Source: a virus
DNA: 31,587 nucleotides
IMG/VR virus record: IMGVR_UViG_3300027977_002218
Coordinates: 1 to 31,587 of that record
Strand: one strand, 5' to 3'
Below, piece after piece: positions 23,797 to 30,783 of the stretch. The translations under genes and the position numbers were made by a program. The first letter of the stretch is position 1, and each line of letters begins with the position of its first letter. The notes below the pieces were generated by a model, which saw only the letters and a program-made list of their open reading frames with translations, did no database searches and was not told the DNA's origin.

Positions 23797-24449
23797 ACAT
23801 AAACAAATTTTAAAACATCTCCTGGCACAAAAGGATGTTTGCGTCGTTGTTTAACAGTCCATGTTTTATTTTGCAAAAACTTATATACACAACTTCGATC
23901 TATTTTGTAAGTATTACTAAAATGGGTTTTATTGCGAAATAAACCTAGTAATTCATTATTTTTATAAACCTTAAAAGTATGATCTTGATAATTTTTATAA
24001 TCTAAATTATTAAAAGTCTTCTTAAGAGATGCTTTCCGTCTTTCTTGATGTAGTTGTTTTTGTTCAGTAGTTCTATTTTTAATAGATTTTTTTATGGCAT
24101 CACTGTGTTTTTTACCGTAACGTTTCTTTATAAGAGACGTTTTGTTTGGTAAGTTTGCTAATGTGTCTCCTCCTGCTGCAAATCTTTTTACATTATAATA
24201 TTTCGGTTTTTTACCGTATAACAATTCTTCGTTTTTAATCATATCTAAATACTTTTGTTCTTCTTTAATTAGGTTGTTTGTAAACTTTATAATTCGTCTT
24301 TTAAAATCTTGAGGTCGTTTTTTGTATGCTTTTAACATTCTTGATGACGAACAAATATATCTATCATTTACATTCCCCTTATGAGAGCCAATGTAATACA
24401 GTTTTCTTAATTTATCATACCAAATATAAACAAAACCTATATATGTCAT
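23793..24449 (-). CDS. GIY-YIG homing endonuclease, free-standing
   Basis: A 218-residue protein. The nuclease core has GFVYIWYDK (5-13), LYYIGSHKG (17-25) and R30 in DRYICSS. A basic region (KRYGKKHSDAIKKSIKNRT) looks like a NUMOD3 DNA-binding helix, and the last 50 residues (LLGLFRNKTHFSNTYKIDRSCVYKFL) look like a NUMOD1/IENR-type helix-turn-helix. This is the complete layout of a mobile homing endonuclease. It is transcribed against both neighbours and separates queD and queE, which is what recent insertion would look like. The start is ATG 24449. Confidence 0.85.
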   Translation of the reverse strand: MTYIGFVYIWYDKLRKLYYIGSHKGNVNDRYICSSSRMLKAYKKRPQDFKRRIIKFTNNLIKEEQKYLDMIKNEELLYGKKPKYYNVKRFAAGGDTLANLPNKTSLIKKRYGKKHSDAIKKSIKNRTTEQKQLHQERRKASLKKTFNNLDYKNYQDHTFKVYKNNELLGLFRNKTHFSNTYKIDRSCVYKFLQNKTWTVKQRRKHPFVPGDVLKFVYV

Positions 24450-24490
24450 ATTAATATTTATTTAACATGCTAAGGTTTTTAAATTAAATA

Positions 24491-24518
24491 TTGATTAAAA
24501 ATAAGTTTATACTATACT
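24491..24518 (+). promoter_or_regulatory. sigma70-like promoter for queE
   Basis: TTGATT (24491-24496), 16-nt spacer, TATACT (24513-24518), 8 nt, ATG of queE. Same spacing as the promoter at 7599-7626. Lies in the 77-nt gap between the divergent endonuclease and queE. Confidence 0.5.
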
Positions 24519-24526
24519 TTATAGGT

Positions 24527-25279
24527 ATGAGTGAAAATGATTATCTTTTAATTTCAGATGACGGTCCCGGCTTTAGCACTATTGAGGGAGAGGGTAGATT
24601 AATCGGTACACCGAGCATATTTTTGCGTTTGTTTGGCTGTAACTTAACCTGTAAGGGGTGGGCTTCTCCTGACTCGCCTTGGGGATGTGACTCATTTGTC
24701 TCCTGGTCAAAAAAGAATAAATGGACTTTTGAAGATGTGTTTAATTTCTATGAAGAAAACGGCTTTATAGAAAAATTAAATAGAGGGGATGTTTGGAAAT
24801 TGACTGGTGGTGAGCCAAGCTTAAGACAAAAACCTCTTATTAAATTTATTGATGCATTTATTGAAAAGTATGGTTTTTTACCTCGTATAGATTTTGAAAC
24901 TAATGCTACTTTAATGTTCGAAGAAATTTGGGTCAAAAAGTATAAAGCTACATTTACAACATCTCCAAAGATGTCTAGTAACGGAGACCCTGAAGAAAAA
25001 ACTTATGTTCCAGAAGTTCTAAACTGGCATATAAAACAAAATTCATGCTTTAAATTTGTTGTTACAGGTGAAAAAGATGTTGAAGAACTTTTTAGAAAGT
25101 ATATTACTTCTGATAAAGTAAAAGTGCCTAAGCATCTTATTTGGCTTATGGTTTGTGCCGGTTCTAGAAAAGAACATATTGAAAATGCTGCTTATGTAGC
25201 AGAACTTTGTAAAGAGTGTGGTTTTAATTTTTCACCTCGTTTACAATTAATTTTGTGGGATAAAGCACTGCGGGTTTAA
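24527..25279 (+). CDS. queE: QueE-like 7-carboxy-7-deazaguanine synthase (radical SAM)
   Basis: Radical SAM enzyme that contracts carboxytetrahydropterin to 7-carboxy-7-deazaguanine. FSTIEGEG (16-23), PSIFLRLFGCNLTC (29-42), LTGGEPS (92-98) and a C-terminal SPRLQLILW are family marks. The cluster cysteines appear to be C38, C42 and C54: CX3C with the third Cys delayed by nine residues compared with CX3CX2C of E. coli QueE, and GCDSFVSW aligning with WCDTKHTW. The start ATG 24527 is preferred to a TTG 12 codons upstream because that TTG is the likely -35. FolE and QueC are not in the window. Confidence 0.85.
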   Translation: MSENDYLLISDDGPGFSTIEGEGRLIGTPSIFLRLFGCNLTCKGWASPDSPWGCDSFVSWSKKNKWTFEDVFNFYEENGFIEKLNRGDVWKLTGGEPSLRQKPLIKFIDAFIEKYGFLPRIDFETNATLMFEEIWVKKYKATFTTSPKMSSNGDPEEKTYVPEVLNWHIKQNSCFKFVVTGEKDVEELFRKYITSDKVKVPKHLIWLMVCAGSRKEHIENAAYVAELCKECGFNFSPRLQLILWDKALRV

Positions 25280-25291
25280 TAAGTTATTTAT

Positions 25292-25924
25292 ATGAAAATT
25301 GCATTCATGGGTACACAGTGTAACGGAAAGAGTACACTAATTAAAGAATTTATTAAAAGATGGCCTATGTACAAGGAGGTTAAGTCTTCATATAGAAACT
25401 TAATAAAAACAGGCAAAATCACTAATAATCAGGAGGGTACTGCAGAGTCTCAAAAAGCTATTTTAAACGCTATTATTGATGATACTCAAAACGCTATTGC
25501 AAAAGATGGTGATTTTTTAGTTTTTGATCGCTGTGTTATAGATAATATTGTTTATTCCCTTTGGTTAAATGAAAAAGGTAAAGTGTCCGATGAATTTATT
25601 ATGGATACAAAGCGTATAGCTTTTGAGGCTGTTCGGGTATTTGATATTATCTTTTATCTACCTTTAAGAGAGGAAATTAAGATTGTACCTAAAAAAGGTA
25701 GAGATCTTGACCCGGTATACCGAGAAGAAATTGATAACTTATTCAGAGCTGTAGTAGGTACACAGGAGAAGAGTCAGGGAATTTTCTTTCCTAAAGAAGA
25801 CTGTCCTGCAGTTATAACTCTTGAAGGACCTCCTGATCTACGTATTGAACAAATACCTATGTATATTAAGCCTTCTGGTAAGTTCTTTGATGAAAATGAT
25901 GGATCTCTGTTAGCCAATATGTAA
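25292..25924 (+). CDS. P-loop kinase/ATPase (AAA_28, NadR kinase-like)
   Basis: A 210-residue P-loop protein. Walker A is GTQCNGKST (7-15); FLVFDRCVIDNIVY holds the DR-containing catalytic strand found in nucleoside-kinase-like NTPases, including the NadR kinase domain. The C-terminal part is Pro- and acid-rich. Probably phosphorylates a nucleoside or nucleotide. Together with the HxGH nucleotidylyltransferase at 22238 it could form an NAD salvage pair, but no substrate-specific residues are recognisable. It follows queE by 12 nt, likely in the same transcript. Its stop lies in a 10-bp inverted repeat. Confidence 0.7.
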   Translation: MKIAFMGTQCNGKSTLIKEFIKRWPMYKEVKSSYRNLIKTGKITNNQEGTAESQKAILNAIIDDTQNAIAKDGDFLVFDRCVIDNIVYSLWLNEKGKVSDEFIMDTKRIAFEAVRVFDIIFYLPLREEIKIVPKKGRDLDPVYREEIDNLFRAVVGTQEKSQGIFFPKEDCPAVITLEGPPDLRIEQIPMYIKPSGKFFDENDGSLLANM

Positions 25925-25950
25925 ATTCGTATAAATAATAATACGAATTT
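25923..25950. repeat. 10-bp inverted repeat around a T4 late promoter
   Basis: AAATTCGTAT and ATACGAATTT, perfect 10-bp arms with an 8-nt centre. The left arm contains the kinase stop; the right arm ends directly before ATG 25951. TATAAATA runs across the left arm and the loop. Confidence 0.6.
25930..25937 (+). promoter_or_regulatory. T4 late promoter, exact TATAAATA
   Basis: Exact T4 late consensus octamer, 13 nt before the ATG of the Gln-rich 472-residue protein. This predicts an 8-nt leader. Expected to be read by RNA polymerase carrying the gp55 protein. Confidence 0.6.
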
Positions 25951-27369
25951 ATGTTTGATTTTACAGGTATAGTATCTAATGTTTTATTAGAACAACAACC
26001 AGGGGCTACACAGCAAGGTACCCCTAGCCCTAATAATCCTAATGCATCATCTCAGCAACAGACTGGTAGTAACAACCAGTCTTTATTAAAGACTCTATAC
26101 AGTAACCCCAATAGTGAATTTGATAATCTTATTGCTGCTTATAATACTAAATTTAAAAGTAATATAGATCCTTCAGCAGCTGAATCTTTTTTGCAGTCAG
26201 TGTGTGCCCCTGGTTATTTTGCAGGTAAAACTCTTGAAACTGCTGGAGGGTATACCTTTATACCTATTTTTGATGGTTTCTTACTATATTTAGCACAAAT
26301 TCGCACAAGCAACCCAAAAGCAGACTTTGAAACAATAAAGCAAAATTTAATAGCAGATCCTACACTTGCAGCTCAACACTTTAAACAAGTAATAGATCAA
26401 ATCAAAAAAACCCAAGATGCAAATGAAGAATCTTATGTGCCAATTAACGCAGCTCTTGGTAAAGCAAAAGGGGTTTTAGACAATCAAGTTGATCTATTAA
26501 GCAAAACTGCCATAGCAGAATTACATAAAGATAGCGTGTTGGTTGCTGTTGAAAAAATTGTTGCAAAAAGAACTAGTGTAGTAAACCGTATTTCCCATTT
26601 AAAAGGATTAAAAAGACCTTTTAGTAGAACATTAATACAACCGCTTTTTTATAGTTATAAAAGCTTTGTATCAAGTACCCCCGGTAATTTGTTAGCAGGC
26701 TTGTATGGTGGGTGGCAAAAGAAAATTTCAGGAGATTTTCAATCTGCAGTCGACGATTTAACATCAAATAAATTAATGACTATTGCTATTTTAACCGGGG
26801 AGTACTACAAGTATTTGTTAAATAAAGTTCTTTCTGGACAAAGTCAAGAAAATCAACAAACAGTTAATGCAAGTTTAAATTTATTTGATACTTTTATAGG
26901 ATCTATTTTACAGGAAGCCCCTCTTACATCTGCAGGTAATCTTGCAATGCAGGGCGGAACTAGTACACCATCTTCCCTTACACTTAATAATCAACAGCAA
27001 ACTCAACAACAACAACAACAAAATACCAATCAAACTCAACAACAGCAACAAAATACATCAACATTAGACCCTAAAAACGCTAAAGAAATAGAAGATATGC
27101 TTAAAATGGTAGGTTCTCAAAAATTTGTAGATTATCAAAATTTTGTTGAAAAAGGTGCAGGTAGATATTTCCCAGGTGTGATTTATAACCTTGGTAAAAT
27201 TGATGAAGATGCTCGTTCAGGTGTAAAACCTGCAAAAGAATTATATGATGCCATTAAAGGGGTAGCTTTTTTTACACGCTCAACACCAGGGTTTAAACAA
27301 AGGTCTCAATTTGCAGGACAAACAGCCAGTGCTATAACTGCAGCAGCTGGAGCTAAGCTTTATAATTAA
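25951..27369 (+). CDS. Large Gln-rich putative internal head protein
   Basis: A 472-residue protein with no recognised domain. It starts MFDFTGIVSNVLLE (leader ending in L-L-E), followed by a Gln/Pro/Asn linker, an alpha-helical region (about 45-300), a second leader-like segment LFDTFIGSILQE (311-322, L-Q-E) and a poly-Gln linker (348-367), then a final helical domain (about 372-472). The two leader-like segments suggest processing by a prohead protease into two domains. An exact late promoter precedes it. No signal peptide or membrane segment. A virion-internal role is inference from the late promoter and the processing-site pattern. Confidence 0.65.
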   Translation: MFDFTGIVSNVLLEQQPGATQQGTPSPNNPNASSQQQTGSNNQSLLKTLYSNPNSEFDNLIAAYNTKFKSNIDPSAAESFLQSVCAPGYFAGKTLETAGGYTFIPIFDGFLLYLAQIRTSNPKADFETIKQNLIADPTLAAQHFKQVIDQIKKTQDANEESYVPINAALGKAKGVLDNQVDLLSKTAIAELHKDSVLVAVEKIVAKRTSVVNRISHLKGLKRPFSRTLIQPLFYSYKSFVSSTPGNLLAGLYGGWQKKISGDFQSAVDDLTSNKLMTIAILTGEYYKYLLNKVLSGQSQENQQTVNASLNLFDTFIGSILQEAPLTSAGNLAMQGGTSTPSSLTLNNQQQTQQQQQQNTNQTQQQQQNTSTLDPKNAKEIEDMLKMVGSQKFVDYQNFVEKGAGRYFPGVIYNLGKIDEDARSGVKPAKELYDAIKGVAFFTRSTPGFKQRSQFAGQTASAITAAAGAKLYN

Positions 27370-27370
27370 T

Positions 27371-27604
27371 ATGAGTAAATTCGACCAGGTTTGCGAAAGT
27401 TTCTTTCCAAGAACTATGAAGTTTGTTACAAGGGTTCGTTATCCAAAACAAATTCAGTTTTCAGAAAAATTTCTCAAGTCTTTACAAGAAGAATTTGCTA
27501 GACTTCAAATGATTGAAGAGGCAGAAACTGAAGTTAGACCTATTCGCAATTACAAAGATAAGTTTTTAAAAGCTGTCAACTTCTGTGTTAGTAATCTCAA
27601 GTAG
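27371..27604 (+). CDS. Small basic protein of unknown function
   Basis: A 77-residue basic protein beginning MSKFDQVCESFFPR, similar at the start to the protein at 19949. The middle is charged and helical (FSEKFLKSLQEEFARLQMIEEAE). No domain recognised. It starts 1 nt after the preceding stop, so it probably shares the late transcript, and ends 8 bp inside the convergent primase gene. Confidence 0.55.
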   Translation: MSKFDQVCESFFPRTMKFVTRVRYPKQIQFSEKFLKSLQEEFARLQMIEEAETEVRPIRNYKDKFLKAVNFCVSNLK

Positions 27605-28601
27605 TCTTTTGTTTCATTAAAGCCTCTACCCCTGAATAAGAGTTCTGTACAATGAACTTGTAGGGTAATTCATCTAAATGTAAGTTACAGCAAATTTCGT
27701 TTACATCTTTAAACTTCTTAAACTCTTTAGGCCATACAAAGAGTTTTTTATTTTGTTTAATAAGATTCTTAATCTTTTTAGACATCTCTTTATTGTTCTT
27801 ATCATTGTCGTAGACGTAAATTATTTCTTTATCAACACACTTCTTAATAAAAGATTCCTGTTTATCAGTCATTGAAGAGCCTCCAACAGCTACAGCGTTC
27901 TTAACAAACATAGCATCAATAGGTCCTTCGAAGATAAAGATATAAGGAATATCATTATCTATATTGTTTTCACCGTAAAGACTCTTCTCTCCGTACTTTG
28001 TTAGATATTTTGGATATACATCTCCATCTAGACTCCGGGACTGGTAGGACTCCACTTTACCTGTCTCCCCATAAAAGGGTATAATAAGTCTATTCTTGTG
28101 TACTTTATCCTTTAAAGAAACGTAAAGAGACTTTGGTCTATTTACAGCAGTAAACAGCCTTCTTTTTTGAGCATACTCAACAGAACTCTTAACGAGCTTT
28201 TCTTCTTTATGAAAGACTACTTGATTACTATCAAATATATCAATTGCATCGTCAGGAAGCGCAGGTATATCAACAGCTTTTACGACTTCGTTTTGTTTAG
28301 CTATTTTAGTCTGAATCTCTTTACTGCTATGAAACGTTTTAGTTTCTTTTAAGATTTCATAAACAGGTTTTTTAGAAATCTCATGAATCCAATTAAGCTC
28401 AGACCAAGACCTACTGCAATTAAAACAATAAAAATACCGATCGTCTGGAAAATAAAATAAACGACGCTTACGACCGGCAGAATGACCTTCCCCGCATACA
28501 CAGCACTCAGCGTTATATACTCTCTGATACTTCTTATAAACCGGTCTCTTACAGTGAGAGTAGAGAGCCTGTATGACATAATCTTGAGGTAGTCCTTCCA
28601 C
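27597..28601 (-). CDS. 61: DNA primase, T4 gp61-like
   Basis: DnaG-type primase that makes RNA primers with the replicative helicase. Zinc-ribbon cysteines C33/C36 and C59/C62 lie at the N-terminus. The TOPRIM domain has FIFEGPIDAMF (E225) and YVYDND (D265, D267). The length of 334 is near T4 gp61 (342), and the segment ESYQSRSLDGDVYPKYL matches the T4 GKAESFQGRAL region. The start is GTG at 28601, just past a TATAAT that ends 6 nt upstream. It is transcribed leftward and overlaps the convergent 77-residue gene by 8 bp. Confidence 0.9.
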   Translation of the reverse strand: MEGLPQDYVIQALYSHCKRPVYKKYQRVYNAECCVCGEGHSAGRKRRLFYFPDDRYFYCFNCSRSWSELNWIHEISKKPVYEILKETKTFHSSKEIQTKIAKQNEVVKAVDIPALPDDAIDIFDSNQVVFHKEEKLVKSSVEYAQKRRLFTAVNRPKSLYVSLKDKVHKNRLIIPFYGETGKVESYQSRSLDGDVYPKYLTKYGEKSLYGENNIDNDIPYIFIFEGPIDAMFVKNAVAVGGSSMTDKQESFIKKCVDKEIIYVYDNDKNNKEMSKKIKNLIKQNKKLFVWPKEFKKFKDVNEICCNLHLDELPYKFIVQNSYSGVEALMKQKTT

Positions 28602-28607
28602 CTCTAT

Positions 28608-28635
28608 ATTATATATTAACCCTGGCCGGCAGCAA
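28608..28635 (-). promoter_or_regulatory. Promoter for the primase gene
   Basis: Minus strand TTGCTG (28630-28635), 16-nt spacer, TATAAT (28608-28613), 6 nt, GTG 28601. The -10 is perfect but the -35 is weak and lies within the end of the upstream gene. Confidence 0.35.
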
Positions 28636-29059
28636 TATCTCTTTGACGTTTAGCTGAATTAATAATAAAACCTTTAAAGATTTCTGATAACTCTCTAGCT
28701 TGTTCTGCAAGTTTGATAATCTTTGAAGATGTTTCTCTCGATATTCCTTGAAATAATGAACCTTGTTTATCAAGGTCTGTTACCATTTGCTGAAGAGAAC
28801 CGGTATCAATACCATTTAATTCATCAGCAAACTGATCGAGTTTCATAACATGATTTTTAACAGTTCCGGCATCTCCAGCTGGTGAGGCTACAGGTGCAGG
28901 ATCCACATCAAAATTATCAGGCATTGGTACACCGTCAGTAGCTGGCTCCGGAGCTGGCTCTTCCCCGGTCATATCGTCTGTTACTGGTTCATCGGTAGGA
29001 ACGGGCATCTCATCTTGTTCAGTGATAAATACGTTTCTATAAAGGGTATCAAATTTCAT
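28616..29059 (-). CDS. Acidic protein with capsid-targeting-like leader, possible core protein
   Basis: A 147-residue protein: leader MKFDTLYRNVFITE ending in I-T-E, an acidic Pro/Asp/Glu-rich segment (about 15-65) and a helical C-terminus (66-147; MKLDQFADELNGIDTG, SKIIKLAEQARELSEIF). Acidic segments of this kind occur in prohead core and scaffold proteins. The gene lies upstream of primase in the leftward direction and is divergent from 29080 with only 20 bp between them. I recognise no domain; a virion-core role is inferred from the leader and the composition. Confidence 0.6.
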   Translation of the reverse strand: MKFDTLYRNVFITEQDEMPVPTDEPVTDDMTGEEPAPEPATDGVPMPDNFDVDPAPVASPAGDAGTVKNHVMKLDQFADELNGIDTGSLQQMVTDLDKQGSLFQGISRETSSKIIKLAEQARELSEIFKGFIINSAKRQRDIAAGQG

Positions 29060-29066
29060 ATATCTT

Positions 29067-29074
29067 TATAAGTA
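29067..29074 (+). promoter_or_regulatory. T4-late-like box, TATAAGTA
   Basis: TATAAGTA, one base from the T4 late octamer, 5 nt before ATG 29080. It sits in the 20-bp gap between two divergent genes, so any leftward promoter must overlap it. Confidence 0.4.
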
Positions 29075-29079
29075 TATTT

Positions 29080-29436
29080 ATGGTAGATTTAATAGTTTTT
29101 CTCAAAGTAATAGCTTTATTAGTAACTATTATGATAGTTTGGTTTAATTCTGGTGCTTTTCCAGCGTACTGTAAGGTATTAGGTTTAAAAAAACTGCTAG
29201 CTGGTTATGATACCAATACAGATGGTTTAACTTTTCCACAATATCTCTATGTTAAACGTAACCTACTTTTTAATTGTAATGCTTGTATGTTTTTAATAGA
29301 ACTAATTACTTGCCCTCTATGTTTGGCTTTATGGCTGAGTATTTTAGGAGCCTGTTTATTTTTAACAGTTTTGTATACCCCGGTGGTGTTTCTTGTGACT
29401 TTAGCAGTATATCTTTTGTTTAGTCGCTTACTATAG
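29080..29436 (+). CDS. Integral membrane protein with paired CxxC motifs
   Basis: A 118-residue membrane protein. Hydrophobic segments lie at about 4-22, 70-95 and 97-114. Two CxxC pairs, C66-N-A-C69 and C78-P-L-C81, flank the start of the second segment, spaced by eight residues; this could bind metal or form disulfides. An amphipathic loop (FPQYLYVKR) precedes them. No family recognised. The stop is 6 bp inside the convergent nuclease gene. Likely inserted in the host inner membrane. Confidence 0.6.
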   Translation: MVDLIVFLKVIALLVTIMIVWFNSGAFPAYCKVLGLKKLLAGYDTNTDGLTFPQYLYVKRNLLFNCNACMFLIELITCPLCLALWLSILGACLFLTVLYTPVVFLVTLAVYLLFSRLL

Positions 29437-30234
29437 AGCTAGGTGCTCAATTAAGTGTTTTTCCATAATTGCTGCACACTCATCAGGCATAAACTTTAAA
29501 GGCACTATTTTATAATCTTCGTTATTAACAGAGAACCAAATAACTTTGATATCCCCGATCTTAATATCTGTATACTTTTCTATGAATATTTTGTATAAAG
29601 ATAGCTGTAAGCTATAAGAACTAAATTCGCATTCGTCAAGATGTTCTACAGGGGGTAGAAGCTTTTTTTCGTATTCTGACTCTAAACTAAAACGTTTATT
29701 AGTTTTAAAGTCGTAAATTTCAAATGTTTCTGTTTGTGTATTGTATGCGAGCATATCTAGCATACCGCACACTTTTGTATTTGTTAGATCCCCAACCACA
29801 AATTCATTCTTAATAGGTAGAATATAATCTTTTGTAGCATTATAAAAATTGTTAAACTGCTTAACAAGAACTACAAGATTTTTTTGCATCATTTCATGCA
29901 AAGTTTGTCCTAAAATAGCTTCAGCTAAATTACGGTTGTAAGGAATAATTTTATTCTGATAGTAGTTGTCAATGTAGTTATGAAGAGTAGAACCTTGATA
30001 GGTAGCCATTTGATTATTCTTCTTCCAGACAAGTCTCATCTCTTCTGGAGTAATACCATGCTCCTTAGCCTTAATTGCTGACCATTTGTTTTCGTCAAAC
30101 TTTTCTTTAACAGATCCAACAAGACCTGTTACTGAAACTCTTGCGCTAGGCTGACCATCTATTTTATATGTATGGTCTTTATCGAAATAGGTGATTCGAT
30201 CAAATACTTTTAGCTTTTTTAACTCTTCTATCAT
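29431..30234 (-). CDS. PD-(D/E)XK exonuclease, RecB/Cas4-like
   Basis: A 267-residue nuclease with the RecB-family arrangement: GSTLHNYID (H85), E144 in KNEFVVGDL, GMLDML (D160), IYDFKT (D175, K177) and the family-specific QxxxY (Q210 to Y214). Acts on DNA ends; in phages it is used for host DNA degradation or recombination. No Cas4 cysteine cluster is visible. It overlaps the upstream gene by 35 bp and the convergent membrane protein by 6 bp. Start ATG 30234. Confidence 0.8.
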   Translation of the reverse strand: MIEELKKLKVFDRITYFDKDHTYKIDGQPSARVSVTGLVGSVKEKFDENKWSAIKAKEHGITPEEMRLVWKKNNQMATYQGSTLHNYIDNYYQNKIIPYNRNLAEAILGQTLHEMMQKNLVVLVKQFNNFYNATKDYILPIKNEFVVGDLTNTKVCGMLDMLAYNTQTETFEIYDFKTNKRFSLESEYEKKLLPPVEHLDECEFSSYSLQLSLYKIFIEKYTDIKIGDIKVIWFSVNNEDYKIVPLKFMPDECAAIMEKHLIEHLAL

Positions 30235-30754
30235 GAGGTTTTCGCTTGAGATTTTTAATAGGACAAGCGCAATTGTCTTTCAGTATACAGGCCTCACATC
30301 CTAAATCAAGATATATGTCCGGTCTCCAACAAGCAAACTGAGTTACTTGTTCACACATCTCTTTGTTCTTAACCATACTAATAGGCTCAGAACCCTTCCA
30401 TTGCATTACAATAGGCTTTTGTTTATACTCTTCTGCTACCTTCTTTTGTCGCTTTCTATCTACAGCGTCCTTTGATTTAAATTTCTTAACGTAACACTTC
30501 AGTATAGGGAAAGGAATCGGTTTTGTTTCTTTACAATTAAACTGCTTACGAATTTCTAATTCTGTATTTCCTTTCGATAACAACTTACGAGCGTCCCTGC
30601 TTATAAAATAATTGATGTAATCTTCAACATCATCAAATTTAAGCTTCTTAGCTTGTTTCTCAACCCGAGCTCTTGGCTGCTTAGGTATTACTTCTCCGGT
30701 TAGTATACAAACCAGATCAACCCGTTTTTGACGTTTTTGTTTTTTTGCAACCAT
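30200..30754 (-). CDS. Basic protein with Cys-rich C-terminus, unknown
   Basis: A 184-residue Lys/Arg-rich protein whose last 55 residues hold six cysteines: C134, C142, C153, C156, C162 and C164 (CWRPDIY, GCEACILKDNCACP). This could bind zinc or an Fe-S cluster. The rest is helical with a basic N-terminus (KKQKRQKRVD), suggesting nucleic-acid binding. It overlaps the RecB-like nuclease by 35 bp in the same direction, so the two may act together, but I do not recognise the family. Confidence 0.55.
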   Translation of the reverse strand: MVAKKQKRQKRVDLVCILTGEVIPKQPRARVEKQAKKLKFDDVEDYINYFISRDARKLLSKGNTELEIRKQFNCKETKPIPFPILKCYVKKFKSKDAVDRKRQKKVAEEYKQKPIVMQWKGSEPISMVKNKEMCEQVTQFACWRPDIYLDLGCEACILKDNCACPIKNLKRKPHDRRVKKAKSI

Positions 30755-30783
30755 TAGTAATATATTGCTTAATTAATCATAAT

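Noticed and set aside
26997-27055. CAA/CAG repeat as a tandem DNA repeat or unstable tract
   Set aside because: Irregular and in frame; it encodes a poly-Gln/Thr/Asn linker and does not need a separate DNA role.
28167-28579. Small frames on both strands inside the primase gene
   Set aside because: The primase frame has zinc and TOPRIM motifs throughout; the others are alternative-frame shadows without motifs.
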